Source: Pirellulaceae bacterium
GTDB lineage: Bacteria; Planctomycetota; Planctomycetia; Pirellulales; Pirellulaceae
DNA length: 64,000 bases
NCBI GenBank assembly: GCA_023382975.1
Contig: JAHDXO010000027.1
Location: 62,001-126,000, forward strand
Direction: 5' to 3'
The position numbers and the translations under genes were made by a program. The notes beneath the pieces are model-generated. The model saw only the letters and a list, made by a program, of their open reading frames with translations. It searched no databases and was not told where the DNA came from. Shown in pieces: positions 1-9,759 of the stretch. Within the stretch, counting starts at the first letter, position 1, and each line of letters starts with the position of its first letter.

Positions 1-1533
1 GCCGCGGCCGGGGCGAGCGACACCGCCGCGCGGCGCGGTCGCGGCGCCACGACGCCGTGCGGCGGGCACGGCGCCGACGGCCCCCTTGGCGCCGCCCGAA
101 TCGCCGTCGCCCCAGGGATTGCTCTTCGAGGTGCTGTGATCCCGCGCCAGAGCGGCGAACCAAAGCCGCGGATCCTGTCCCAGCATCCGCAGTTCGGCCC
201 AGATGTAGGTCAGGTGGACGGCGCTGGCTTCGTCGATGCTGAACGTCAACTGCGGTTTGACTCGCTGATGCTTGCCCACCGTGCGCGCGAAGATGTTGAT
301 CGCTTTCTGGCACTGACGCTGGAAACGCTCCTTCTCGTCCTGGAACATGCCGCTGGGAAAGGTCATCGTCAGACTGTGAATCTCACGGGTGCGTGCCGAG
401 TCGTCGGTGCGGCTGCGGTAGCCGTAGGAGTTCACATAGGCGAACGCCTGGCACAGCAGTTCGTAGATGGCCGTCGTCATCAGGCAGCGCGGCGCGTGCG
501 TCGGCTTGGTCGGCACCATCTGGGCGAACAGATCTTCCGGCGGGTCGTCCTTGTCAATCAGGAAATCGCGGTCGTCCTCGTGGATGAATTTCAACAGCGG
601 GCCGTGCAGCTTGGCCGCGAATTCGCTGTTTCCTTCGCGGTCGTGCGGATCGGCCATGTACCAGAAGGCGCCTTCGAGCCAACTGTCGTCGTCAGCCCAC
701 AAGTACCGCTTGGGCGAACTGACGCCCGTGCGGAAGTCGCCTTTGGCATGCATGATCTGCGAGACCTCATCGACCTCGCGCCCCATCCGCACCATCGACC
801 AATCGTCGAACAGCGGCGGCCGGATGTAGGTCTCGCGCTCACGTTTGACCTGCTTCTTGCCGAACAATCCCTTCTTGGTTTCGCGGTAGTATTCTTTCTT
901 GGCCATCTCCGGCGGTTCCGGATACGGCGTGTTGGCCCACCGCGTCTTGGACGAGAACCAGCGGGCGTTGGGCTTGCCGATCTGCTCGCCTTCGTCGCTG
1001 AAGTGGTCCAGGCTGTAGCGGTTGACCAGTTCGAACGGCAGCATCTCGGCCGACTGGGCGACTTCGCCCGCCATTTCGACCAGCAGGGCGCCGGTGCGGC
1101 TATTGCCGAAATCGACGACGATATGCACCGGTTTGGCCTCGCCCGCCGTCGCGGTCGCCGCTCGCAGGCACAACTCGACCGGCGGCAGTCCGGCCAATGG
1201 CTGGCCGTTGCGATCCAGTAGATTGTTCAGCGTGACGTGGAAATCGCCAGCCAGCGAAGACGGATCGCAGAAATAGCCGATGTCCGGATCGCCCAGGCTG
1301 GTATCGACGGCCAAGAACAGCTTGCTGACATGCGACTGGATGATCTGCCACTGGATGTACGGAAAGACTTCTGCCTGGGGCTCTTCGTCCTCGTCGCGGT
1401 CGTCTTCGGCTTGTTCAGACTTGCAGCGGCAGTTCTGCCAGCCGTAGCCGATTTGCGCGGTCGTGTAGCGGCGCCCCGACTGCATCGGGATGCAGATCAC
1501 CTGGACTCCGGTGTTGGCGAACAAGATATGCAT
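1..1533 (-). CDS. SrfB-like actin-fold ATPase, C-terminus beyond the window
   Basis: This frame is open from an ATG at 1533 to base 1 (511 codons) and runs off the left edge, so the gene is partial. A stop codon lies four codons upstream in frame, so 1533 is the first usable ATG. After about 130 residues comes HIVVDFGNSRTG (residues 137-148), which resembles the phosphate-1 loop of the actin/Hsp70 ATPase fold. The following text (ARWFSSKTRWANTPYPEP, then TYIRPPLFDDWSMVRMGRE) has the look of the SrfB family, named after Salmonella srfABC. The SrfC-like gene ends 48 bp upstream, the usual srfC-srfB pairing. The molecular role of SrfB is not established; an ATP-dependent, HSP70-like or cytoskeletal activity is inference. 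The Gly/Ala/Arg-rich stretch at the left edge could be a linker inside the protein. Confidence 0.75.
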   Translation of the reverse strand, partial: MHILFANTGVQVICIPMQSGRRYTTAQIGYGWQNCRCKSEQAEDDRDEDEEPQAEVFPYIQWQIIQSHVSKLFLAVDTSLGDPDIGYFCDPSSLAGDFHVTLNNLLDRNGQPLAGLPPVELCLRAATATAGEAKPVHIVVDFGNSRTGALLVEMAGEVAQSAEMLPFELVNRYSLDHFSDEGEQIGKPNARWFSSKTRWANTPYPEPPEMAKKEYYRETKKGLFGKKQVKRERETYIRPPLFDDWSMVRMGREVDEVSQIMHAKGDFRTGVSSPKRYLWADDDSWLEGAFWYMADPHDREGNSEFAAKLHGPLLKFIHEDDRDFLIDKDDPPEDLFAQMVPTKPTHAPRCLMTTAIYELLCQAFAYVNSYGYRSRTDDSARTREIHSLTMTFPSGMFQDEKERFQRQCQKAINIFARTVGKHQRVKPQLTFSIDEASAVHLTYIWAELRMLGQDPRLWFAALARDHSTSKSNPWGDGDSGGAKGAVGAVPAARRRGAATAPRGGVARPGRG

Positions 1534-1581
1534 GAAATTCTTTCGCTACTGGCAAAGGTTCCGGATGCGGTTGGCGGACGG

Positions 1582-4146
1582 TCAAACCGGCGGATTCTCG
1601 TATCGCTGGATGATCTCGGTCAATTCCGAGTTGCCGGGCGGAACGCGGATTTCCAGACCGGCTCCGGACGCCAGGAACTCGGGCAAGCGGCTGGACCATC
1701 GGGTCAGGAACGACGCCATCAGCCCGAAATCCTCCGGACTGGCGCCTTCGGTCTGTTCGATGGGCTCGTCGCTGGGGCCAGGGTTGAGCACATAGTCGTT
1801 CATCATGATCCCGACGTACTTGCGCCGCGCCCGCCGCTTGGCCGATTCGTCACGCAGTTTGAGATTGACGACCTTGATCAATTGCTGGTTGATATCGTTG
1901 AAGTTGCTGCCGGCGCAGAGGGCGTCGCGGAGGAAGCGGGTAAATTGACCGAATTCCTCGGAGCCCAGCCAGGGACCACCTTGCGGATTGGCCCGCGTGT
2001 TCTGCTCCCAACGCTCCACCGTCGTGACGGTCGCCCATTCGTGGAAGTACTCCTGCAACCGCTTGGGAAACCGTTTCTCCATCGGCTCCGGTCGGCCCAC
2101 GCCGGCGCGGGCCGGGATGTCGGCAAAGTCCGATAGGACGAACTGGTCGCCATCGTCGAAGCCCAGCGTCTTCTCCAGCACCTGGACGCGGTCGTAGATG
2201 GCCTGCGGATTGGATTTCAACCAGGCCAGGATCTTGTCCGCGATAATCTTGCGTTGCTCGCGGTCGATGTTCGAATCGGCGTTGACCGCCCAGCCTTGCG
2301 CCAATTGCATCAGGCGGGTGCGGACTTCCTTGATGTGCGTCTCCAACTGCTCCTGCTTCTTGTGCGCGGTGGTCACCTCGCGCCACGCGCGGCTGATCAG
2401 GGACAAGCAACCGTCCCCGTCGGTGATCGCCGCGTCCCACTTGGCCGATGCGTTGGCGACGTAGGTCTGAACCATCTGGGAGCTGAGAAACGCATCGCGG
2501 GCCTTGTTCCACTTTTCGGCACCGGCCTTATCGCGCTGCTCCGCGTCGGCGTCCCACGTGCCGGGATACCGGATGGGAAAAACGTTGCTGAACGATCGCC
2601 CTTCGCCGCCGAAATCCGTCATCACCTCGCCCAAGGCGTCGGCCAACTGGGACAGCCGGGTGTTGTACAGCATCGAATCGGCGTACTCGTCGCGGTTGCG
2701 GAACTCTTCGTCGATCCCGGTGATCCCCAGGAACAGCGCGGGCAGCGTGTCCTTGACCTTCGACGGCCACACCTCGTCGCCGTACCTCGCCCGCCCCCAC
2801 TTGTCGATGTGGTACTTCATCTGCGAGGTGACTTCCAAGTTGCCGCCGCGGGCCAGCAGCAGCAACGTCTGGATCAGCATCTCTTCGGTGTACCGCTCGA
2901 ACAGATAGGCGACTTTGCCGCGTTTGACAATTTCCATCTGCTCTTCGATCGCATCGGCCGACTGTCGCTTGCCTTGCTCGGCCCCTTGCCGCCCGGCCCG
3001 CATGCCGGGGATGTCCAAAATGTCGATCGACTCGATCACTTTGCGCCAGTCTTCGTTCAACCGGTGCGGCAGCACGGGCATGACCATCTCCAGCATCGAA
3101 GCCTGGATGGTCTCCAGTTGTTCGTTGCCGCCGCCTCGCCCCTCGTTGTATTCCAAAACGTGCCAGCCGCCTTTGTTGACCAGGCGGATATCCGACCAGT
3201 CGACGCGTTTGAAACACCGCGAGTTGCGGCGTTCGTGCAGTTTGGCGCGCTGGCTGTCCAGCAAGAAACGCACGCCGGCCCAATGCGTCAGGATAGCCGG
3301 ATCGTGGTCGTCGCTGTGAATACTGGTCAAAAAGTTGTTGTTGCGGATGAACAGTGTGGTCAGCGACGGCCAGTTGTCCCAAAACAGATTGGCTGCGGTG
3401 GCGATGTAGCCGTCTTCGCTCAACGGATACCGGGTCAGCAGGCCGTTCAACACCGATTCCTTGGACTGGAAACCGCGGCGGTCGCAAACCCGCATGTAGG
3501 CATAAGCGTCCAGCAAGTCCAAACGCCAACGCCGGTCCACCTCGGTGCTCGAGTAGCGCCCGGCCATCTCGTCAAACAGGTCTTCCAACTGCTCCTGCGT
3601 CCAGTTCCGGTCGGGCGTGGCGCATTCCACCTGGAAACCGCGGGCCATCACACGCAGCCACTGAGCGCGCGTCAACGCCCGGACCATCACCGGATACTCG
3701 GGCGAGATGTTGGCGGCGATGCGATCCTTGGTCGTGAACCGGGTGACCAGCGCCGTCGCCTCGTTCGAACCACTTTGCGGGTTCAAGTCCGTATCGAACG
3801 ACAAGTACTGGAAATAGGCCGGCGGGCCGTTCTGCTCGTCGCGTCCCAGCGGGCTGTAGTCGTCGCTACTGGCCTGCAGCACACGTCCGACAAACAGACT
3901 TTTGCCCACCTGCGAGGGGCCGTACACAGCGGCCGCCACGGGAACCTTGGCGGAACTGTACAAGTTCGAAGCCAAACGACGCAATCGCGTCAGTTCGAAC
4001 TCGTCGCTGGCTGGCACCGGGAGCAGTTCCTGCTGAACCCGGGCTTCGTTGAATTCGGCGACCCAATTGGCCAGATCGGTGGCGAGATTCTCGGTGTCTT
4101 CGGCCAAGCGGATAATGCGGCGGTCTCGATCGTCTGGAAAACCCAC
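1582..4146 (-). CDS. SrfC-like P-loop GTPase
   Basis: 854 residues. The protein opens with a helical segment. A Walker A motif GPSQVGKS (residues 76-83) follows, and a G3-like DIPG sits at 378-381 in the context IDILDIPGMRAG. This is the arrangement of a large dynamin-like or TRAFAC-type GTPase, and the whole resembles the SrfC 'putative virulence factor' family. The long insert between the two motifs and the helical C-terminal half fit that family. It lies directly upstream of the SrfB-like gene, and the two are probably co-transcribed. There is no signal peptide or clear membrane segment, so a cytoplasmic or peripheral membrane location is expected. The family name comes from Salmonella; a virulence role is not implied here. 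Confidence 0.75.
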   Translation of the reverse strand: MGFPDDRDRRIIRLAEDTENLATDLANWVAEFNEARVQQELLPVPASDEFELTRLRRLASNLYSSAKVPVAAAVYGPSQVGKSLFVGRVLQASSDDYSPLGRDEQNGPPAYFQYLSFDTDLNPQSGSNEATALVTRFTTKDRIAANISPEYPVMVRALTRAQWLRVMARGFQVECATPDRNWTQEQLEDLFDEMAGRYSSTEVDRRWRLDLLDAYAYMRVCDRRGFQSKESVLNGLLTRYPLSEDGYIATAANLFWDNWPSLTTLFIRNNNFLTSIHSDDHDPAILTHWAGVRFLLDSQRAKLHERRNSRCFKRVDWSDIRLVNKGGWHVLEYNEGRGGGNEQLETIQASMLEMVMPVLPHRLNEDWRKVIESIDILDIPGMRAGRQGAEQGKRQSADAIEEQMEIVKRGKVAYLFERYTEEMLIQTLLLLARGGNLEVTSQMKYHIDKWGRARYGDEVWPSKVKDTLPALFLGITGIDEEFRNRDEYADSMLYNTRLSQLADALGEVMTDFGGEGRSFSNVFPIRYPGTWDADAEQRDKAGAEKWNKARDAFLSSQMVQTYVANASAKWDAAITDGDGCLSLISRAWREVTTAHKKQEQLETHIKEVRTRLMQLAQGWAVNADSNIDREQRKIIADKILAWLKSNPQAIYDRVQVLEKTLGFDDGDQFVLSDFADIPARAGVGRPEPMEKRFPKRLQEYFHEWATVTTVERWEQNTRANPQGGPWLGSEEFGQFTRFLRDALCAGSNFNDINQQLIKVVNLKLRDESAKRRARRKYVGIMMNDYVLNPGPSDEPIEQTEGASPEDFGLMASFLTRWSSRLPEFLASGAGLEIRVPPGNSELTEIIQRYENPPV

Positions 4147-4314
4147 GTTGTCTCAAGCTCCCTGTCTATCGCTCGGAGTAAAACCCTGGGTGCAACGGAA
4201 GGCTGCGAATCACGTTCGGCGCGGCGACGCGGCTTCCGTCCTGCGGGTGCCCAACTCTCAAATTCTGCACTAGTTTACGCCGTGCAGGCAATCCCCCGTA
4301 GACCAGTTTCCGCG

Positions 4315-7300
4315 TTACGGATTGCGGCGTTCGCGGTTGAAATCCTTCAAGGCGTCCAGCAACGAAGATTTCTTCTTCTCCGGTTCGGTCTTGCTGGGCG
4401 CACCCGCCGTCGTTTTGCCAGCGACCGAACCGCGGGTCGGGGTGCCGGTCACACCGGGCTGCGACGGAGTCGCTCCCGCCGGTACGGCCGAACCTTGGAC
4501 CGGTGGCCGGCTGTCCGGATTCTGGGCGACATCGGCAGGATAGGCCGACGGCGCCGGCCTGTCCGGACTGGGTGAAGACGGTGGGGCCGGCGTGGGCTGA
4601 GCTGGCGGCGGAGTCGCCGGCTTGGGAGTCGGATCGGCCGGATTCGGCGGTGCCGGAGCCGGAGCCGGTGAACCGGGTGCAGGTGGTGCCGGGGCTGGGG
4701 AGCCGGGCGCGGGCGGGGCCGGCGAACCAGGTGCCGGGGTGGGCGCGGGGGAACCCGGGGCCGGGGCGGGAGTTCCCGGCGCCGGCGGACTCGAGTAATC
4801 CGGACGCGTGGCCGCGACCGCGCCGTCCGGTCCGCGGATCACGGTCGAACTGGAATCGGTTGCCGGCCGCCGGATGGTGCGAATCGTCTTTCGCACGCGG
4901 GTACGCGTCCCGTCCGGGGCGTCCACATACTCGTAGTCCGCATCGTCGTCGACCGGTTCGATGACCGGCTGGGCCATCGGCTCGATCACCGTCGGCGCGG
5001 TTCGTTCCGGCTCCAGTTTGAACGGCACTTGGAAGCGTCGCACCTGATCGCCGATGCGCCGCTCGACGTACAACTCGTAGTCATCGTCCGCATTGCGGGC
5101 GACTCCTGTCAGATTCATCAACGGCGTCGAGTCTTGCGGATACGCGGCCCATTCGCTCAACGGCGTTCCCGCTGCATCGGTCAAGCGGTACTCGCCGGGC
5201 AGACGCAGGTACATCCGCAGATCAGCATCGAATGCCTGGGGCGTTACGTTCGTGGACAACACATCCAGCAATTTGAAATCGCGGACCACGCCCACGCGGT
5301 CCCCCAACAGCACGGTGCCCAACAAGCCGTCGCGACTACGGTAGCGAAGCACGTCTCCTTCGCCGATGCGATGACTGCGGAAGTACGCCGCCAATTCCTC
5401 GGGACTCATCTGGTCCAAGGCAATGCCGTTCAACTCGACAATCTGTGACCCGCGCGGAACAATTCCCAACGGCGAAAACGGATCGACGTCGGCTCCGACG
5501 ATCAAGCCGCGCGTGTTGTCGTACATCAAGACATCGTCGCCCAAGTAACTGCCTACGTCGATGTACCGTCCTCGAGCCGGTACGGGGCCGTGTACCCCGA
5601 ACGCATCGTCGGATTCGAGAAAAGCCAGCATATCGCCGCCGCTGACAACGACCGTGCCGCTGGCGGTGAGCGCCGTACGCCCGAGAGCCACGCGCATCGG
5701 TTGCCCGAGCTCGTCCGTCGCTTCCAATCCCCGCAAGGTCAAGGTTCGCTTGTCGATGTACACGTTCTCCACCCGCGGTTGGCGTTCCCAGACCAGTGCG
5801 TCCGGCACCACTTTGATGCGCCGACGATCCTCTTGGGTGATCGCCACCAGATTTGCGTCCGTCGATTCACCGATCCGCAGCGAATACAGTTCCGGCACAA
5901 AGTCGATCCGTTCGATCAGCCCGCCGGTGACCGTGACGTGGACATCCTGCGATTTGCCGCCTTGCGACACGGTGACTTTGGCTTCGCCCGCACGCCGCGC
6001 CGCCAGCCAGACTTCGTAGCCGGCATTCTCGTCTTCGGTGCGAAACACCTCGACTACGTCCGTGTTCGCCGAAACGGCCGTGATCGGCAGATCGCTGCCG
6101 GTCGTCACGTTCAGCGGGATCAACTCGTAGACCACGGCATCCTCGATCCGCGTGGGCGAAACCAAAAAGATATCCTCGGCCAGCATTCGACCAGCGACCG
6201 TGAACGGCACCGTCTTGTCCAGGTCTCCGTACGCGACTTTCACCTGGCCGGCGCCTTCGGCTCGCCCCACAAGATAGTCCCCGTCCACACTGGCCAGATT
6301 CGTCGGGTCCACCCGGACCCGCAACAGCGACGAACCGGTCAACGAATGTTGCTGATTGTCCTTGTCAACGCCGACAACCTCCACCCGACTGCTCTGCCCG
6401 ATCGCAAAGGTTCCGGGTTGCAGCGTAACAGCCAACGACGTGAAATCGGCCACGACGATTTGAACATCGACCTCGGTCACCACTCGATCCGTTTCGGCCA
6501 CGGCATCCGGGGTGGCAAACAAGGCGGCAACCTTCGTCTGCCCGACCCCGTATCCTTCGATCAATCCCTTCCGCTCCCGCTCGGCATCCGTGCCGTACAC
6601 CTTCAGAAGCTGGTTATCGGAACCGCTCCAGGTTACGTACTTGGTCAAATCCACCTTGGTGCCGTCCTGGTAGTTGCCGAATGCCCGCAACTGCCGAGTC
6701 GAACCGATGGCAACTCGCACGTTCTCTGCCGGTTCGATCGTCAACGTGTCCGGAACCTTCGGCGGCCCGACGTCGACCATGGCATCGACCAAACGGTTGC
6801 CCAAACGGAACGAGACGAACGTCTTGCCGATGCTTTTCGCGTCGGCCATGCCACTACGGCCGAACTCCACGATGCGCGGATCGTGGGACTGAGCCAAGGC
6901 CCGCAAAGTGACATCGTTGTTGAAAAAGAACCAGCGCCGGTCTTCAACCTTGTACTCGATCTGGCTTCCCAGGGGACCAGACCACTCGGCCGGACTGACC
7001 ACCAATGTCGGTTGAAAGAAATAAAGGAACGCCCCAATCAACAGAATCAGAGCGATTGCCACCCAGGGCGACGTCAGAACATCCAGCGGTCCGGTGCGTT
7101 TGCGCTTCTTGGCGCGGCCACCTTGCAGTGGCGGCCGAACGCCCAGAAATTCTCCGTCCGGCGTGTTCCAGATGCGAGCTTTCAGCGGTTCCAGATCCGC
7201 ACGTTGATAGCCGCAGCACCAGACCAACCGCCAGTCTTCCTTGCCCGCACGGCACTTGAAGAAAAACGAGTCGTAATCGCTGTTGTCGAAATCGTTGGTC

Positions 7301-7665
7301 TGCTCGGCGAGACTCTTCTTCAGGATCCGACTGACCATTTGTTCGGTCGACGATTCCGGTTTGATCTTCTTTACCTTGGCCCTAATGGCGTCCAGGTCCT
7401 TGGCGAACAGTTTCTCCATTTCGCCGCGAGTGACAGGTTGACAGTCGACGTCCTCCAACCGTCCCCGCTCTTCGTCCACCATGTAGAAGGTGACGGTGTT
7501 TTGGTTTCGCCACTCGGGCTCGGCCACCACGTCGCCCAGCCACTTGCGGAGGATTTGAAAATTGACGCCCTGGCGATCCAACAGAGGCAACCCCGGTTCG
7601 AGGGCCGTGTGGCGATAATCGCGAGCATCCTCGGAGAGATCGACATAAAACAGAGGCTTGACCAT
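4315..7665 (-). CDS. Membrane-anchored Ig-like/PDZ protein with proline-rich tail
   Basis: About 1116 residues from the ATG at 7665. That start is preferred over the GTG at 7686 because AAGGCGG lies 8 nt upstream. Visible order: a cytoplasmic N-terminal domain of about 180 residues ending in a basic patch (KKRKR), one transmembrane helix near residues 198-217 (SPWVAIALILLIGAFLYFF), then a long beta-rich stretch of bacterial Ig-like (Big_2-type) units. A PDZ-like segment follows (GSQIVELNGIALDQMSPEEL), then a roughly 100-residue Pro/Ala/Gly/Ser tract around residues 970-1075, and a charged tail (EKKKSSLLDALKDF). It probably presents the Ig/PDZ part outside the cytoplasmic membrane and a signalling domain inside. 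It sits between the PP2C gene and the srfC/srfB-like pair, all on the same strand, which suggests a shared system. No exact family was recognised. Confidence 0.7.
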   Translation of the reverse strand: MVKPLFYVDLSEDARDYRHTALEPGLPLLDRQGVNFQILRKWLGDVVAEPEWRNQNTVTFYMVDEERGRLEDVDCQPVTRGEMEKLFAKDLDAIRAKVKKIKPESSTEQMVSRILKKSLAEQTNDFDNSDYDSFFFKCRAGKEDWRLVWCCGYQRADLEPLKARIWNTPDGEFLGVRPPLQGGRAKKRKRTGPLDVLTSPWVAIALILLIGAFLYFFQPTLVVSPAEWSGPLGSQIEYKVEDRRWFFFNNDVTLRALAQSHDPRIVEFGRSGMADAKSIGKTFVSFRLGNRLVDAMVDVGPPKVPDTLTIEPAENVRVAIGSTRQLRAFGNYQDGTKVDLTKYVTWSGSDNQLLKVYGTDAERERKGLIEGYGVGQTKVAALFATPDAVAETDRVVTEVDVQIVVADFTSLAVTLQPGTFAIGQSSRVEVVGVDKDNQQHSLTGSSLLRVRVDPTNLASVDGDYLVGRAEGAGQVKVAYGDLDKTVPFTVAGRMLAEDIFLVSPTRIEDAVVYELIPLNVTTGSDLPITAVSANTDVVEVFRTEDENAGYEVWLAARRAGEAKVTVSQGGKSQDVHVTVTGGLIERIDFVPELYSLRIGESTDANLVAITQEDRRRIKVVPDALVWERQPRVENVYIDKRTLTLRGLEATDELGQPMRVALGRTALTASGTVVVSGGDMLAFLESDDAFGVHGPVPARGRYIDVGSYLGDDVLMYDNTRGLIVGADVDPFSPLGIVPRGSQIVELNGIALDQMSPEELAAYFRSHRIGEGDVLRYRSRDGLLGTVLLGDRVGVVRDFKLLDVLSTNVTPQAFDADLRMYLRLPGEYRLTDAAGTPLSEWAAYPQDSTPLMNLTGVARNADDDYELYVERRIGDQVRRFQVPFKLEPERTAPTVIEPMAQPVIEPVDDDADYEYVDAPDGTRTRVRKTIRTIRRPATDSSSTVIRGPDGAVAATRPDYSSPPAPGTPAPAPGSPAPTPAPGSPAPPAPGSPAPAPPAPGSPAPAPAPPNPADPTPKPATPPPAQPTPAPPSSPSPDRPAPSAYPADVAQNPDSRPPVQGSAVPAGATPSQPGVTGTPTRGSVAGKTTAGAPSKTEPEKKKSSLLDALKDFNRERRNP

Positions 7666-7703
7666 TTTTGCTTCCGCCTTTACCACATGCCGCGGTTTGA
7701 ATC

Positions 7704-7725
7704 TCGGCGGGAAAAGTCCCGCCGA
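7704..7725. other. Hairpin in leader of the Ig/PDZ gene
   Basis: A perfect 9-bp inverted repeat, TCGGCGGGA and its complement around a 4-nt loop, lies about 40 nt before the start of the Ig/PDZ gene and after the end of the PP2C gene. No T-run follows on the minus strand, so it is not a standard terminator. It may be an mRNA stability or leader structure. Confidence 0.45.
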
Positions 7726-7944
7726 ACCCCATGTACAAGTCTAAGAACCACAAGAGTTAGCATCAAGCTCGGCAAACCACACGGGCTCCGGACTTCGGAC
7801 GCCCAATGCCGGTCCCGTTGCGGGGCATCGATCGTCGCTTCGCAACCGACTTCGTGAGAACTGAGATTGAATCGGCAGGATTCGAACTCTCGCAACTTCG
7901 CCTGCTACCCTAAGGAAAAAAACGATCTGGTCCGCTATTTGTAC

Positions 7945-8853
7945 TCATTCAGACCGGTCGTCGCTAAGCCACTTGCTGTCGGCCAACCCCTTCAAGCCGC
8001 GTCGCAATCCTACTTTAATTGAACCGACAGCCCCCCTCAAAGCAGTGTCTGCTTGTTCAAGCAAACCGTCGATCGATTTCCCGGATCGCGGAGCGAACTT
8101 GCCAGACTCGCCACTGACCCGCAGCAAGACAACCGTCGAGTCGTCGTAGCGGATCTGATTGTCTTGACGCAATTCGACCGTCCACTGCTGCCAGTCAGCA
8201 TTGGACAACTGCCAATACGCTTCCCAGTCAACGGAAACTCCCGCTTCGATTTGCCGCATTGTCCAGCAAGCAATTGCATCGCTGGCCAGCACCAGCAAGT
8301 CGCCTGGATTGCACTGAGTCTCCATCGCTTCGAAGTCGACAATCTCCGAACGCTTGAAGACGCTGCGGACGACCTTGGGATGATCTTCGAACCGGGCACT
8401 GTCTTGCAGCGGAAATGTCTCCAGCACTCGACCGCCTCGGACGTGAAACAAGCAGCAATCCCCGATCGAATAGCACCGCAGCCGCCGCGGTCGAGCGACC
8501 CCATCGGCCGTGTCCGATCCCGAGACTTCGACCCACAGCAGCGTGGCGCCGGCACCGTCGAGCAGTTTCGGCTTCTGATGCCATGCCAACGAGTGTTCGT
8601 CGATGGTGGCGGCCCAAGCCTCGCGTTGATGCCCCAACCATTCCTCCAACGCAGCCCGATCGTTCACGTCGGGTGGATCATGCACGGCGGCTTTTGCCAG
8701 GATCGACGCCCAACGCCCCGAAAACAAAGACGTCGACACGCCATCGCAAATGGCCGCGCGGCCACTGAGTTCATCAACCTCGAATGCATCTTCGTACCCG
8801 TTGGGTTCCTGAATGTCCTTGGGAAGCCAAAAGGTGCGATGTGAAAAGAACAT
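7945..8853 (-). CDS. PP2C-type Ser/Thr protein phosphatase
   Basis: 302 residues. PP2C metal-binding landmarks are in order: ED at residues 21-22 (GYEDAF), ICDG at 35-38, GD at 131-132, SDA at 191-193 where the family usually has SDG, and a terminal DDSTVV near 237-242. The Asp residues that hold the two metal ions are therefore present. It should dephosphorylate Ser/Thr residues in the cytoplasm. The vWA gene lies 48 bp upstream and the Ig/PDZ gene downstream on the same strand. A PP2C next to a vWA protein with a Ser/Thr kinase nearby recalls the TerY-type 'phosphorylation triad' (vWA, PP2C, kinase) reported by comparative genomics; applying that label here is inference. Confidence 0.8.
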   Translation of the reverse strand: MFFSHRTFWLPKDIQEPNGYEDAFEVDELSGRAAICDGVSTSLFSGRWASILAKAAVHDPPDVNDRAALEEWLGHQREAWAATIDEHSLAWHQKPKLLDGAGATLLWVEVSGSDTADGVARPRRLRCYSIGDCCLFHVRGGRVLETFPLQDSARFEDHPKVVRSVFKRSEIVDFEAMETQCNPGDLLVLASDAIACWTMRQIEAGVSVDWEAYWQLSNADWQQWTVELRQDNQIRYDDSTVVLLRVSGESGKFAPRSGKSIDGLLEQADTALRGAVGSIKVGLRRGLKGLADSKWLSDDRSE

Positions 8854-8901
8854 GTGACTCGACCGGTTGCTTAAACGGATTTCATAACCACCCGAAACGG
8901 T

Positions 8902-9759
8902 TTAGCGCAACTGTACCGCAGCGCGGGTGCCCATGTCCAGGAATTTGACCAGCACGACCATGTCGGCGTTGAAGCACATACCGCGGGCCCCCGGTTGCAG
9001 GGGCATGCCCTCGGCGACGGCGTTGCGATAAAAGACTTCAGGCAGCACGCTGGACATGTTGAACAGCACAGCAGCCAACTCGTCGGGCAGTCCGTTTGGG
9101 CTCGACGGAAAAAGCACCTGCTGAGCCTGAGTCATCGAAAGATGGCAGTTGAACAAGAGCACATTGCCGTCGCTGGTCGCCAAGTTGCGAATTGCGTCAG
9201 CATAAGGAATCGGGTCGCCGTCCTGGGATTCGCCGTCGGAGATGTGAATCACGATCGGCGGAAAACTGTCAGGATGCTGCTGAATCCATTGGCTCAGGAC
9301 CTGGTAGGCATGATAGAGCACATGGCACATCGGCGTGCTGCCTTCGGCCACCGGATCGACCCAGATCGGACTCTCCGCCGGAAACTCCATCCATTGCCCG
9401 GTTTCTTCGTCCTGGATGCGCTGCATCATGGTGTCAATCCGAGCTGGACAGTTGCCGACGTCGGTCACCGACACCAGTTGCCGCCCAGCCAGAGGGCCTA
9501 CCAAGGCCGGTTGGATGATCGGATTAGCCTGTTGGTCCGTCCGGTATCCGATCAGCCCGACGTCCATGTAGTCGCGAATACCCTCGTCCCCCGAAGCTCG
9601 GATCGAGATGTTGTACAACCATCCGTTCACCGCCTTGGCCAGTTCGTCGCACTTCCGGCTGGCCGATCCCCCGAGCGGCTCGACCATCGAATAGGACTGG
9701 TCCAGCAAAAACAGAATACACGCTTTGTGATCGCGGCTGATCTCTCGTTGGTAAGGCAA
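8902..9759 (-). CDS. von Willebrand factor A (TerY-like) protein
   Basis: About 285 residues. It begins almost directly with a vWA domain: MIDAS residues D20-x-S22-x-S24 (LLDQSYSM), Thr142 (GSTPM) and Asp175 (HISDGES) are all present, so metal-dependent ligand binding is expected. A TTG at 9759 is proposed as the start: GGAGGA sits 9 nt upstream, and the segment before it (back to the next in-frame start at 9819) does not look like vWA sequence. No signal peptide is visible, so the protein is probably cytoplasmic, as in TerY-type proteins. It lies just upstream of the PP2C gene and is likely co-transcribed with it. Confidence 0.78.
   Translation of the reverse strand: MPYQREISRDHKACILFLLDQSYSMVEPLGGSASRKCDELAKAVNGWLYNISIRASGDEGIRDYMDVGLIGYRTDQQANPIIQPALVGPLAGRQLVSVTDVGNCPARIDTMMQRIQDEETGQWMEFPAESPIWVDPVAEGSTPMCHVLYHAYQVLSQWIQQHPDSFPPIVIHISDGESQDGDPIPYADAIRNLATSDGNVLLFNCHLSMTQAQQVLFPSSPNGLPDELAAVLFNMSSVLPEVFYRNAVAEGMPLQPGARGMCFNADMVVLVKFLDMGTRAAVQLR

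Noticed and set aside
2254..4575. 773-codon plus-strand frame, and similar ones at 136-1221 and 5590-7857
   Set aside because: Antisense to the SrfC-like, SrfB-like and Ig/PDZ genes; no family-like motifs.
7875..7900. T-arm-like GTTCGAATCC on the minus strand suggesting a tRNA
   Set aside because: No acceptor, D-arm or anticodon stem can be drawn around it and the T stem does not pair.
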